A stretch of DNA of 43,020 nt from Angelakisella sp. (GCA_020024555.1 JAHHTQ010000015.1:1-43020), one strand, 5' to 3'; positions 1-9,678 are shown, counted from the stretch's first letter. Notes: generated by a model from the letters alone, not told the origin. Numbers and translations: made by a program.

Positions 1-145
1 GCGAAAGCGAGTGATACATCACAATATAAATTATGACAATAACCAAACTATAAAAGGGGGGAGTATTTTAAGAGGGGGAACACCCTCTTAAATGTGTTTT
101 GGTTACTTTGTCACACACAAAGTAACTGCTGTCCGCATAGGACAT

Positions 146-189
146 GGCGAACCGCCGCACGTGGAACGTGAGCAAAGTTTATGTTCATA
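146..189. repeat. 44-nt double-hairpin repeat, unit 1
   Basis: This unit matches 244-287 at 40 of 44 positions, with a 98-bp period. Two mini-hairpins sit back to back: GGCG-AAC-CGCC (146-156) and CACGT-GGA-ACGTG (158-170), followed by a conserved A/T-rich tail. A third small hairpin, GTCC-GCATA-GGAC, precedes only this unit. Function is unknown; it could be a REP-like repeat or part of a structured RNA. Confidence 0.6.
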
Positions 190-243
190 ACTTATTTTTT
201 CTTCTCACGTCAGACTATTATTACTTACAATGATAAGCATTTT

Positions 244-287
244 GGCGAACCGCCACACGTGGAATGTGAGTAAAGTTTATGTTCACA
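244..287. repeat. 44-nt double-hairpin repeat, unit 2
   Basis: Second copy of the motif at 146-189. The first hairpin, GGCG-AAC-CGCC, is identical. In the second, CACGT-GGA-ATGTG, the single change converts a G-C pair into a G-U wobble, so it stays foldable as RNA on this strand. All four differences between the copies are transitions. Confidence 0.6.
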
Positions 288-329
288 TCTTTTTTATATT
301 GCATTTTAATTTAATATTTATACTAAACA

Positions 330-371
330 AAAAAGTAACTGCGGACTGTGAAAGTTTTGCAGTTACTTTTT
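330..371. terminator. terminator downstream of priA
   Basis: A perfect 13-bp stem (AAAAAGTAACTGC at 330-342 with its complement at 359-371) starts four bases past the priA stop. Both arms end in a T-run on their own strand, so it can terminate minus-strand transcription from priA and plus-strand transcription arriving from the left. Confidence 0.85.
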
Positions 372-374
372 GCT

Positions 375-2795
375 TTATATAGAGCCGTCATAAGAAGTAT
401 CTATAAAAATATTTGTTGTCTTGGGAGCTTTTTTCTTCGCTTCAAACAATATTTCCCACAACATATCGCGTGAAAGTTTATCAAGACGCATTTTGAGTAG
501 AATTTTATATCTGTATTTGCCGGAAAGTTTGAAAATATTACTTTGAGAAAGTCCCAAAAGTCGCATAGGAATAGTTGTATATTTGGTTTTCAACAGAGTT
601 TTTATACTGTCAAGTATTGCTTTTGCTTGGTTTACAGCTGTTATTTCGTCCGAGTCGGTAATGCCTATTGCAACCATTTTGCAGAATGGCGGATATAGGT
701 TTAGTTTTCGTATAGCAATTTCATCTCTGTAAAAATTATCATAATCCTGTGCCGACGCACTTAAAAGTATGGGATTATCGGGAGAATATGTTTCTATATA
801 TGCGCGTCCTTTTTTGGTGCTTCTGCCACTGCGTCCTATAACTTGCGTTATTAAGCTGAATACTTTTTCAAAACTTCTGAAATCTTGACTGTAAAGCATA
901 CTGTCAACGCCGACAACTCCGACAAGGGTTACGTCGGGAAAATTCAGTCCTTTTGCTATCATTTGAGTACCAACCATTATTTGATATTTTTTTTCCCGAA
1001 AATCATTAAGATTTTTTTCATAGCTGTCCCGTTGCATATTGGTATCGGTATCCATTCGCAATATTTTTGCATTAGGGAAGCGTATTTGCAGTTCTTCTTC
1101 AACTTTTTGTGTGCCTGAACCACTGAAACGTATATATTCACTGTTGCACTTGGGACAAGTTTTCGGTACAGGTATGCTGTTACCGCAATAGTGACAGACA
1201 AGTCTGTTGTTTGCAGTGTGATATTTCATTGATACAGAACAGTTTTCGCAAAGGATAGGCTCATGACAAGTACCACAAGTTATTTGCGTACTGTGTCCGC
1301 GTCTGTTTACCAGTATAATAGATTGTTCATTATGTTCTATGTTATACAATATTTCTTCGCAAAGAGTGTCGGATATGCACTGTCCTCGATTTGTTTCACA
1401 CTGTAAGTCTATGATATTTACATCAGGAAGGGAGGCATTGCCGAAACGACTTGTTAAAGTTTCAAGGTGATATTCATTGTTTTTTGCTTTGTAAAAGCTT
1501 TCGATTGAGGGTGTTGCCGAGGCGAATAAGGTAAGACACTTATTGTATTTCGCGCGTATTCTTGCAATATCTTTTGCGTTAAATCTCGGTGAATTGTCGG
1601 ATTTATATGTGTGTTCGTGTTCTTCATCAATAACTATTAAACCTAAATTTTTGCAAGGAGCAAAAACTGCCGAACGGGTGCCGACAACAACAGAAACCAG
1701 ATTTCTGTCAATTCTTTTCCATTCATCAAGCCGTTGCGATAAAGAGAGTCCACTGTGTAAAACGGCTATTGTATCGCCAAAATAATTATAAAATTTTTGT
1801 ATGGTTTGCGGGGTTAGCGCAATTTCGGGGACAAGAATAATCGCCTGTTTTTGTTCGGCGATTACTTTTTTACACAGACTTATAAATACCTGTGTTTTAC
1901 CGCTACCTGTTACACCGTAAATCAGCGCTGTTTCGCCGGTATGTTGTTTATATAATTTATATAGATTATCGGCGACTTGTTGTTGCTCATCAGATAAATT
2001 AAGTTCTTCTGTTTCCGAATTGTCTTTTTTAAATACAGGGGTTCTGTATTCTTCTTTTGTAAAAAACTCTCCCGCTTTTTGCGCTACTATATTGTTTAAT
2101 ACGCTTTTGGTAGCTCCAGTATAGTACATTAATTCTTTTACGGAACACTCGCCGATAGTGGCAAGTGTTTCGGCTACTTCTCTTTGGCGGGGAGTCAAAA
2201 AAGCAGAATCCCAGTCAGGCAAAAGTCGTATCATAGTAAGAGTTTTATCTGCTATTTTTCGTATAACGATAGGTTCGGATATTAAATATCCTTTTTCGGT
2301 TAAGCTATCGAGCAAGATACTGCTATCTGCAAATTTTTCTTCAAATGCGCCTGCAAAAAAGTTAGTTTTCTTTTTTTTGCATAGATTATATATCGCAAGT
2401 TCTCTTTCGTTTAATTTCGATATGTTTTCATCTATATCATTATTTATTTTATATGAAACATCTGTACGTTTACCGAGTCCTGTGGGAATAAGTACTTTGA
2501 GCGCGTCAAAATAAGTGCAGAAAGTAAATTCTTTCAGCCATTTCAATAGATATAACATTTCATCATTAAGTATGGGAGATTTATCCGCAAGCGCTTTTAT
2601 CTCTTTCAGTTTCCCCTTATAGTCACCTTTTGATGTGTTGCATACCTCTATAACAAGTCCTATACGGTCTTTGTTATTACCGAAAGGAACGATAACCCGC
2701 ATACCTGCAATCACATTCATTGAATTTGGTATAGTGTAAGAATATATTTTATCATAAGTATGGCTTGCTTTATCAAGAACAATTTTTGCTATCAA
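375..2795 (-). CDS. priA: primosomal replication restart helicase PriA
   Basis: PriA is the 3'-to-5' superfamily II DNA helicase that recognises stalled forks and reloads the replicative helicase. The protein has 806 residues, a normal length. An N-terminal DNA-binding region comes first; then the helicase core with Walker A GVTGSGKT (about residue 295) and Walker B DEEH (about 388); then eight cysteines in four CxxC pairs (about 500-555) that form the two zinc sites. The start is TTG at 2793-2795, supported by CGGAGG at 2805-2810; the track methionine corresponds to this TTG. The gene follows an MBOAT-like gene on the same strand with a 39-nt gap, so the two may be co-transcribed, and ends at a strong bidirectional terminator. 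Confidence 0.97.
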   Translation of the reverse strand: MIAKIVLDKASHTYDKIYSYTIPNSMNVIAGMRVIVPFGNNKDRIGLVIEVCNTSKGDYKGKLKEIKALADKSPILNDEMLYLLKWLKEFTFCTYFDALKVLIPTGLGKRTDVSYKINNDIDENISKLNERELAIYNLCKKKKTNFFAGAFEEKFADSSILLDSLTEKGYLISEPIVIRKIADKTLTMIRLLPDWDSAFLTPRQREVAETLATIGECSVKELMYYTGATKSVLNNIVAQKAGEFFTKEEYRTPVFKKDNSETEELNLSDEQQQVADNLYKLYKQHTGETALIYGVTGSGKTQVFISLCKKVIAEQKQAIILVPEIALTPQTIQKFYNYFGDTIAVLHSGLSLSQRLDEWKRIDRNLVSVVVGTRSAVFAPCKNLGLIVIDEEHEHTYKSDNSPRFNAKDIARIRAKYNKCLTLFASATPSIESFYKAKNNEYHLETLTSRFGNASLPDVNIIDLQCETNRGQCISDTLCEEILYNIEHNEQSIILVNRRGHSTQITCGTCHEPILCENCSVSMKYHTANNRLVCHYCGNSIPVPKTCPKCNSEYIRFSGSGTQKVEEELQIRFPNAKILRMDTDTNMQRDSYEKNLNDFREKKYQIMVGTQMIAKGLNFPDVTLVGVVGVDSMLYSQDFRSFEKVFSLITQVIGRSGRSTKKGRAYIETYSPDNPILLSASAQDYDNFYRDEIAIRKLNLYPPFCKMVAIGITDSDEITAVNQAKAILDSIKTLLKTKYTTIPMRLLGLSQSNIFKLSGKYRYKILLKMRLDKLSRDMLWEILFEAKKKAPKTTNIFIDTSYDGSI

Positions 2796-2834
2796 AAAAA
2801 TAAACCTCCGTTTTAATAGGCATAAGAATAAATA

Positions 2835-4163
2835 TTACATCATAAATATTATGGATACGAAAAGAATTGTGGTATTGATTACAAGTGATGCCAAACGTCC
2901 TGTTTTTGGAAATTTAAGTTCGAATTTCCTTGCGATTATGGCAATATAGTCTGTGGCAAAGAAAGCTGAGCCAAGTAAGAGGACAGTATTATAAGAAAGC
3001 AAATAGAGTGTATGACTGTGTATAGCGGGTTGCTGAGACTGTCCTATCATAATCAAAAGATAATTTAAACTTTCTTGTGGAGTGTTTCCCGCAAATAATA
3101 TAAATGACATCAGTATAATTAAAAATGTTGTTACTTTGCGTATAAATGTGGGTATGTATTGTGAAATAACATTATCAAAGATTGTTTCTATAATTATAAA
3201 TATACCTAAAAATGCTCCCCACATCAGAAAGTTTAATGAAATGCCATACCATAACCCCATTATTATTGAAATCAGTAGGATATTCACCGATGTCGCAAGT
3301 TTGCCGTTATCTTGTGTATCAAGCGCTTTGTACACATATTTACGGACAAAGTGATTTGCGGAAATATTAAACTTTGCGAAGAAATCAGATACGCTGTATG
3401 CTTGCAAAGGGTATCGAAAGTTTTCGGGGAGACGGATGGAAAACATAAGTCCTACGCCTCGCGCCATATCGCTGTATCCTGATAGTGTAAAATATGTGTT
3501 GAGTATTGTGCAAAAAATAAACAACCATACATCAAGCACAGTTCGGTCACTTGCGTATATTTTGTTTAATTCCAATATTATAAGATTTATATTATCTGCA
3601 AGAAGTATTTTCTTCGCTATTCCGTGTGTAAACAATACAAAGCCTTCGCTTATATTTGTAAGAGAAAGTTGCTTGTTGCGGAGTTGTGGGAAAAATTCCT
3701 TTGCCGTAATTATAGGCCCTACATGTATTTTTCCAAAAAAACAACAGAATGTGCCATAGTCAAAGAATTTTGTAACAACAGGTATTTCCCCATGGTATAC
3801 GTCCAGTACATATCCGAGAGAAGTAAGAGCATACACTGTCGCGCCTAAAAAAGTGAGAAGTTGACTGTTATTGTTATCAAAAAGAAAATATATTACCAAA
3901 GAGATATTTTTTATGGAAACAAGAGAAATTAAAAATTTTCGGACAGGCATACTTGTATCGCTGAAAACCAACTGTTGCGCTATTAAAAAATCAAAAATTA
4001 TCGATAATAACATAATCAGCATACAAATTACACTGTTTGTGGCATAAAAAAACAGTGAGGCAAAAAACAAAACAGATGTTTTGAGTTTTGTCGGAACTAT
4101 ATAATATAAAAGCAAAGTTGTAGGTAAAAATATAAATATAAATGTAAGTGAAAAAATGTCCAT
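2835..4163 (-). CDS. MBOAT-family (AlgI/DltB-like) membrane protein, active-site His replaced
   Basis: This 442-residue polytopic protein matches the MBOAT fold of AlgI/DltB O-acyltransferases, which move acyl groups onto extracytoplasmic polymers. Family landmarks are visible: SGYSDMARGVG, then LPENFRYP, then a segment ending RKYVYKAL, then GLWYGISLNFLMWG. In AlgI and DltB the last motif is LWHG with a catalytic histidine; here it is LWYG. The upstream WHIS-type motif reads FNIS, so its histidine is also absent. The protein is either a non-catalytic paralogue or uses other residues. ATG start at 4161-4163 with an AGGAG about 13 nt upstream. No cognate acyl-carrier or SGNH-hydrolase partner lies next to it. 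Fold assignment is firm; acyltransferase activity is doubtful. Confidence 0.85.
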   Translation of the reverse strand: MDIFSLTFIFIFLPTTLLLYYIVPTKLKTSVLFFASLFFYATNSVICMLIMLLSIIFDFLIAQQLVFSDTSMPVRKFLISLVSIKNISLVIYFLFDNNNSQLLTFLGATVYALTSLGYVLDVYHGEIPVVTKFFDYGTFCCFFGKIHVGPIITAKEFFPQLRNKQLSLTNISEGFVLFTHGIAKKILLADNINLIILELNKIYASDRTVLDVWLFIFCTILNTYFTLSGYSDMARGVGLMFSIRLPENFRYPLQAYSVSDFFAKFNISANHFVRKYVYKALDTQDNGKLATSVNILLISIIMGLWYGISLNFLMWGAFLGIFIIIETIFDNVISQYIPTFIRKVTTFLIILMSFILFAGNTPQESLNYLLIMIGQSQQPAIHSHTLYLLSYNTVLLLGSAFFATDYIAIIARKFELKFPKTGRLASLVINTTILFVSIIFMM

Positions 4164-4209
4164 AAAAAAACAGTTTCTCCTTTTTGGGTTTAATAAAAAT
4201 AATACCTAC

Positions 4210-4239
4210 ATTTTAACATAATTTTGTGGATTATTTCAA
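4210..4239 (-). promoter_or_regulatory. candidate promoter for the MBOAT-priA unit
   Basis: On the minus strand, TTGAAA (4239-4234) and TAAAAT (4215-4210) are separated by 18 bp, about 47 bp upstream of the MBOAT start. It lies in the divergent spacer shared with the MMPL gene. Identified by eye from consensus only. Confidence 0.5.
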
Positions 4240-4391
4240 GATGTAATAATTTTGCAATATTAATTCACATATTGTTCAAAACTCTTACATTGATAAAGCA
4301 AATATTTTGAGTAAAATATATTGATACAATGTATTTTATATGCGATATTTACAAATTGCAAAATATTAAACAGTTTGGACGGTGCTATTTA

Positions 4392-6941
4392 ATGAACGAG
4401 GAAAAAGAAAAATCTGGGTTTATGGTGAAGGTGGCAACCTTTATCGTAGACAAAAGAAAGGCTTTTTATTTAATCTTTGTCGCCGCATTAATTTATAGTA
4501 TTTTATCTATGTCAAGGGTTTTGGTAAATAATGATATTACTTCATATTTGCCGGAGGACAGTGAAACAAGAATAGGTATAAATATTATGAACGAACAGTT
4601 CAAAACTTTTGGTTCGGCAAGGGTAATGATTACCAATGTTACCAAAGAAAAAGCGGAAGAACTTCAACATAAAATAGAAGAAATAGACGGTGTTTTCAGT
4701 GTTACATTTGCCGATGAAGACACCGAAGAAAACAAAAACTATAAGGGAACGTATGCTTTAATTAATGTTGCATTTGAAGATGAGGCGTCAGAAGACAGAG
4801 CAAAAAATGCAATGATAGAAATAAAAAAATTATTAGAGCCTTATGATACATATATACAAAGCGAAGTAGGAAATGACTTTGCCGCGTCGCTTGCAAAAGA
4901 TATGCAAATTATACTTGTGCTTGCGGCGATAGTTATTGTAACGGTACTTCTTTTGACATCAAAGACATATATGGAAATACCTGTATTTATTATGGTCTTC
5001 GGAACGGCGGCAATACTTAATAAAGGTACTAATTTTTGGTTTGGTGAAATTAGCTTTGTTACAGACTCTATTGCGGTAATATTACAGCTTGCCCTTGCAA
5101 TAGACTACGCTATTATTTTGTGCCATAGATATATGGAGGAGCACGAGACAAAGGACTCGCGGGAGGCTACGATAATTGCGCTTAGCAAAGCAATACCTGA
5201 AATTGCGTCAAGCAGTTTGACAACTGTTTCCGGTATGGTCGCTATGATGTTTATGCAGTTCAGAATAGGCTTTGATATGGGTATAGTTCTTACAAAATCT
5301 ATTATATTCAGTCTATTGACAGTATTTTTGCTAATGCCAGGATTGCTTATGATGTTTGCAAAACTTATAGATAAGACACATCATAAGAATTTTGTACCAC
5401 GTATCAGTTTTGTGGGTAAATTTGCGTACTATACGCGTTTTGTTATTCCACCGCTTTTTATTGTCATTATAATACTTTCTTTTATATTCCAAAGTAAATG
5501 CGTATATATTTATGATATGGGGTCAATCAATACGAAAAATAAGACAGAACAAAAACTGGCGGAAGAAAAAATTGATGATGCGTTTGGCAGTAACAATGTG
5601 TTGGCTGTAATTTTTCCAAAGGGCAGCTATGAAAAAGAAAGCAAAATGGTTGAGGAGCTTGAAAAACTTGATTATATTGAGTCTATACTTAGTCTTACAA
5701 ACGTAGAAGTAAAAGACGGATATATGCTTACGGATAAACTAAATCCGAGACAATTTTCAGAAATATCCGGACTTGATATAGAGATTGCAAAGATGATGTA
5801 TGGAGCTTATGCTGTAAATATTGGGCAGTATGGGCCTGTGGTAAGCGGTCTTGATGATTACAAAGTCCCGATACTCGATATGTTTATGTTCCTATACGAC
5901 CAAAAACAAGAGGGATATGTGGAACTTGACAAAGAATTAAATGAGGAACTTGATGATTTGTACAGACAACTGCGCAATGGTCAACAACAGTTACAGGGTA
6001 CGACAAAATCACGTGTTGTATTAAATATGAATTTGCCTATTGAGGGTACGGAGACATTTAAAGAACTGGACAATATAAAGAGTATTGCAAGGAAATATTA
6101 CGGTAATGATGTGGTGCTTGCCGGTAACTCAACAAGCAACAAGGACTTAGAGGCATCATTTGTTACCGATAATACTGTAATAACCGTGCTTACCGCTCTG
6201 TTTGTAATGGCAATTTTGCTGTTTACTTTCCAATCAGCAGGTCTTCCAGTACTGCTTGTTTTGGCAATACAGGGAAGTATTTGGATTAATTTTTCATTCC
6301 CATATATAACAAATGATACGCTCTTCTTTATGAGTTCTCTCATAGTAAGCGCTATACAGATGGGCGCAACCATTGACTACGCTATTGTTATAACAAGCAG
6401 ATATATGGATTTAAAATCATATATGCCGATAAAAGAAGCTATGATAGAGTCGCTTAATCAAGCTTTTCCAACAATATTTACAAGTGGTACTATTTTGACA
6501 TCGGCAGGCTTTATTATAGGTAACTTGTCGCACGACCCAACGGTTTCCTCTATCGGTACATCTCTCGGTCGTGGTACGCTTATATCAATAATAATAGTAC
6601 TGTTTATATTACCGCAAATTCTGCTTTTGGGTGATATTATCATACAAAAGACAGCGTTTACCCTACACAGAGAATTTGCGCTACCTTTGCCAACCGGCAA
6701 AATACGCGTAAACGGACATATAAGAGGAACGATTATAGGTTCGATAGACGCTGATGTTAACGGTATACTTATCGGTGACATTAAGGCAAATGTTGAAACA
6801 AGAAATCATGAAAGCCATTTTGAAAAGTTAGACGATATTTCATTACCGATATTCAATGAAGCTAAACAGGAAAAAAATGAAACAGAAGTTGAGGTTTTGG
6901 AAAATGCCAATGAAGGAGATGAGGAATATGAAAAGCAATAA
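4392..6941 (+). CDS. MMPL/RND-family transporter
   Basis: An 849-residue exporter of the RND superfamily, MMPL branch, with two homologous halves. One membrane helix lies near residue 30 and large clusters lie at about 175-330 and 605-760. Each half carries the conserved intramembrane Asp-Tyr of proton-coupled MMPL proteins (AIDYAII near residue 236, TIDYAIV near 660). The tail (about 770-800) is a short repetitive stretch of G-x-I/V-x-G units resembling bactofilin-type beta repeats. I chose ATG 4392; an in-frame ATG at 4329 has no ribosome site, and the site for 4392 (GGACGG) is weak. The stop overlaps the start of the GLUG-repeat gene by 14 nt, which implies translational coupling. The substrate is unknown; lipids or lipid-linked molecules are usual for the family. 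Confidence 0.9.
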   Translation: MNEEKEKSGFMVKVATFIVDKRKAFYLIFVAALIYSILSMSRVLVNNDITSYLPEDSETRIGINIMNEQFKTFGSARVMITNVTKEKAEELQHKIEEIDGVFSVTFADEDTEENKNYKGTYALINVAFEDEASEDRAKNAMIEIKKLLEPYDTYIQSEVGNDFAASLAKDMQIILVLAAIVIVTVLLLTSKTYMEIPVFIMVFGTAAILNKGTNFWFGEISFVTDSIAVILQLALAIDYAIILCHRYMEEHETKDSREATIIALSKAIPEIASSSLTTVSGMVAMMFMQFRIGFDMGIVLTKSIIFSLLTVFLLMPGLLMMFAKLIDKTHHKNFVPRISFVGKFAYYTRFVIPPLFIVIIILSFIFQSKCVYIYDMGSINTKNKTEQKLAEEKIDDAFGSNNVLAVIFPKGSYEKESKMVEELEKLDYIESILSLTNVEVKDGYMLTDKLNPRQFSEISGLDIEIAKMMYGAYAVNIGQYGPVVSGLDDYKVPILDMFMFLYDQKQEGYVELDKELNEELDDLYRQLRNGQQQLQGTTKSRVVLNMNLPIEGTETFKELDNIKSIARKYYGNDVVLAGNSTSNKDLEASFVTDNTVITVLTALFVMAILLFTFQSAGLPVLLVLAIQGSIWINFSFPYITNDTLFFMSSLIVSAIQMGATIDYAIVITSRYMDLKSYMPIKEAMIESLNQAFPTIFTSGTILTSAGFIIGNLSHDPTVSSIGTSLGRGTLISIIIVLFILPQILLLGDIIIQKTAFTLHREFALPLPTGKIRVNGHIRGTIIGSIDADVNGILIGDIKANVETRNHESHFEKLDDISLPIFNEAKQEKNETEVEVLENANEGDEEYEKQ

Positions 6942-9672
6942 AAAAAATCCTCGTTATTATTTAAAAACTGTATTTTCTGTACTTTTGGCGTTTGGAATAA
7001 TGGTTACGGGAGTACCCGCCTATGCGGATACTCCAAAGAAAACAGAAGAAAGTAAAATTACTTACAGCAAAAATTGGCAAAACTTTTTTGCCAAAAAGGA
7101 AAATAAACAGGAAATAAAAAAAGAAGTAAAAATAGACAGTAAGGAAGATTGGTTAAATTTAGCGCAAGAATGTGTGTATGACAAAGCCTCGGAGGGAATG
7201 AGCGTATCATTGAATACAGACTTAAAGTTTGAAAAAGGTGAATTTAAGCCTATTCCTACATTTAGCGGTGTATTTGATGGTAACAATCACACGATTACTT
7301 TTATATATACGGAGCAAAATTCTCAACAAGGGTTATTCAGATATGTTGAAGAAACAGGCGTTGTAAGGAATTTGACGAGTAACGGTTATTTTATGCCAAG
7401 CACAAAAGATGAGTATATTGGGGGAATAGCTGCGGTTAACCGTGGACTGATAGAAAATTGTACTTTTATAGGTTCTATCGTTGCCGAAAATTATGTTGGG
7501 GGCATAGCGGCGCTTAATGAATTAAAGGGACAAATTATAAGTTGTTCATCAAAAGGGGCTATACAGGGAACTCACTATACAGGTGGTATTGTCGGAAAAA
7601 ATGAGGGAGATATAGCTGTATGTGAAAATATAAGCAGTGTAAATACATCTGTGCGTGAAATAAAACCTGATTTAGACAGCATAAACTTTGATTATCAGCT
7701 TAATCAAACAGAGAATGTTGCTGTCCATACAGACACAGGCGGTATAGCGGGTTTTAACAGTGGCAGAATTTTTAATTCATTAAACAGCCATACAATAGGT
7801 TATATTCATGTTGGATATAATGTTGGTGGTATTGCGGGAAGACAGACAGGATATATATATCAGTGCCATAATGATGAAAAAATTATCGGCAGAAAAGATG
7901 TAGGCGGTATTGTGGGACAGGCAGAGCCATATTTATCGATAGAATACTATCAGGATATTTTGCAAAAGTTAAATAATGAATTAAATGTATTGCAAAGCAA
8001 ATGCACAGCCCTGACAAATGATATAAATATTACAAGCAGAAAGTTAAATGATAATGTAAGCAGTATACATAAAAGTTTGGATTATTCGCAAAGACAGATA
8101 TCGGAAATAGTGGATTTTCTGAGAAATATAAAAAATATAGAAGACTTTGACAAAGACTATATTATATTGCGTATTGAAAGAGCTGTTGATGGTTTAAAAA
8201 GCGCAAATGATGGGTTATTTAAATTGCAATATGAACTCGACGACGGCAGAAGCGCAATTATTAATGATATACACGCTATCAATAATCAAGTAGCCAATAT
8301 AAGAAGCGTGATGAGTCAAACAAAATCAGAAATTTTGGAAAAAGAGAGAGACTTAATCATTGATGTTTCTGATGTGAAAAGCAACAAAGAAGAACCGGGA
8401 AAAATAGCGGAATGTATCAATTTCGGTGAACTGGAAGCTGATACGAATGTAGGTGGCATAGTGGGCAATATGTCAATAGAATATGACATAGACCCTGAGA
8501 AAGATTTTAATGAAGTAAATGACAGAACATTAAATTCTGAAAGATATGCAAGAAATATAATTATAGGTTGTACAAATTACGGAAACATCACAGGTAAAAA
8601 GGAAAATATCGGCGGTATATGCGGTATGGTACATATGGGAGCTGTTATTGACAGCGCATCATTATGTAAAGTGGAAAGTACAGACGGTGGTTTTGTCGGT
8701 GGTATAGTAGGCGTTAGCGAAGGCACGGTAAGAGATTGCAGGGTACTGTCGGATATAAAAGGTATAAATAATATAGGCGGTGTTGCAGGTCAGGGCAAAA
8801 ATATTATTAACAATATCGTAATGACAAGACTTGATTGCGAAAAAGCTTTTTTGGGTACTGTTGCGGGCAGTTTGTATGAAGAAAGCAACGTACAGGGAAA
8901 TATTTTTTGCGATGAGGGAATAGGCGCTGTGAATAACGTAACTTATCATACACAGGCAATCCCTTTAAAATATAATGACTTTGCTTCTCATAATGCGGTT
9001 ACAGATGAATTTAAGAATTTTAAACTTAGATTTATTGCCGACGGGAAACCTATTGCTGAATATGACTTTAACTATGGAGATACGATAGAAAATCTTCCGA
9101 AAATTCCTGAGAAAAACGGATATTATGCAAGATGGGAAAAAGAAGAATTTGTAAATACTATTCGCAGTGAAGATGTGGACGCGCTGTATATCAAATGGTT
9201 AAATACAGTAGAGAGTAAAGCAAAAACAGAAGAAGGCTTGCCTCTTGTCCTCGCAGAAGGCGAATTCTATGACAATACATATATAGACCTTATAAATACA
9301 GATAAACCGACAATGCAAGAAGGAGAAGAACTGCTGATTAATAACAAAGTATCAATAATTGCAAACTATGATAAAGACTATGATACAATACTACTTCATA
9401 CTTATGTTGCGGATATAAACAATAACATAAAAGTTCTGTTAAACAGTGGTAGCGGTTACAGTGAAGTACCGTATACCATTGACGGAAAATATATTTTGTT
9501 TGAGGCAAATAACGGGGATAGTTTTGCGGTAATAAAGAAGCCGTTTGACTATACGCCTATTATAGCAAGTTGTGTTGCGGGTGGCTCTTTACTTATTGTT
9601 TTGACGATTATACTTATTGTAAGAAAGATAATTAAAAAGAAAAACAGGCAAAAACAGAACAACAAAAAATAA
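6928..9672 (+). CDS. GLUG-repeat surface protein with coiled coil and C-terminal membrane anchor
   Basis: A 914-residue secreted protein. A signal peptide covers about residues 1-34 and ends GVPAYA. Two blocks of GLUG-type repeats (VGGIAG.., TGGIVG..) at about 161-330 and 490-630 suggest a beta-helix. Between them lies a long charged heptad-like region (about 340-475), probably an antiparallel coiled coil. A Listeria-Bacteroides-type repeat (YDFNYGD...PEKNGYYARWE) follows near 700-760. The C-terminus has a hydrophobic helix (about 874-900) and a Lys/Arg-rich tail but no clear LPxTG. The start is ATG 6928, with GGAG and GAGGA just upstream; longer in-frame starts overlap the MMPL gene further and would bury the signal peptide. 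Co-encoded with the MMPL exporter, it may be its extracytoplasmic partner; that is inference. Confidence 0.85.
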   Translation: MKSNKKNPRYYLKTVFSVLLAFGIMVTGVPAYADTPKKTEESKITYSKNWQNFFAKKENKQEIKKEVKIDSKEDWLNLAQECVYDKASEGMSVSLNTDLKFEKGEFKPIPTFSGVFDGNNHTITFIYTEQNSQQGLFRYVEETGVVRNLTSNGYFMPSTKDEYIGGIAAVNRGLIENCTFIGSIVAENYVGGIAALNELKGQIISCSSKGAIQGTHYTGGIVGKNEGDIAVCENISSVNTSVREIKPDLDSINFDYQLNQTENVAVHTDTGGIAGFNSGRIFNSLNSHTIGYIHVGYNVGGIAGRQTGYIYQCHNDEKIIGRKDVGGIVGQAEPYLSIEYYQDILQKLNNELNVLQSKCTALTNDINITSRKLNDNVSSIHKSLDYSQRQISEIVDFLRNIKNIEDFDKDYIILRIERAVDGLKSANDGLFKLQYELDDGRSAIINDIHAINNQVANIRSVMSQTKSEILEKERDLIIDVSDVKSNKEEPGKIAECINFGELEADTNVGGIVGNMSIEYDIDPEKDFNEVNDRTLNSERYARNIIIGCTNYGNITGKKENIGGICGMVHMGAVIDSASLCKVESTDGGFVGGIVGVSEGTVRDCRVLSDIKGINNIGGVAGQGKNIINNIVMTRLDCEKAFLGTVAGSLYEESNVQGNIFCDEGIGAVNNVTYHTQAIPLKYNDFASHNAVTDEFKNFKLRFIADGKPIAEYDFNYGDTIENLPKIPEKNGYYARWEKEEFVNTIRSEDVDALYIKWLNTVESKAKTEEGLPLVLAEGEFYDNTYIDLINTDKPTMQEGEELLINNKVSIIANYDKDYDTILLHTYVADINNNIKVLLNSGSGYSEVPYTIDGKYILFEANNGDSFAVIKKPFDYTPIIASCVAGGSLLIVLTIILIVRKIIKKKNRQKQNNKK

Positions 9673-9678
9673 TAAATA

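Larger units (their letters stand above)
1..374. other. non-coding region with hairpins and a duplicated motif
   Basis: No convincing coding region is visible. The stretch holds a 10-bp inverted repeat at 67-76/83-92 (arm TTTAAGAGGG) followed by a short T-rich run, a second 10-bp hairpin at 102-111/117-126 (arm GTTACTTTGT), a small hairpin GTCC/GGAC at 131-143, the two 44-nt repeat units listed separately, and the priA terminator at its right end. The gene that should lie further left is outside the window, so the first hairpin may be its terminator. The role of the rest is unknown. Confidence 0.6.

Noticed and set aside
146..287. CRISPR-like pair of repeats
   Set aside because: Only two units, internally double-hairpinned, with no further spacers or cas genes.
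4329..4391. Longer N-terminus for the MMPL transporter
   Set aside because: The extra 21 residues are not typical of the family and the ATG at 4329 has no ribosome site.
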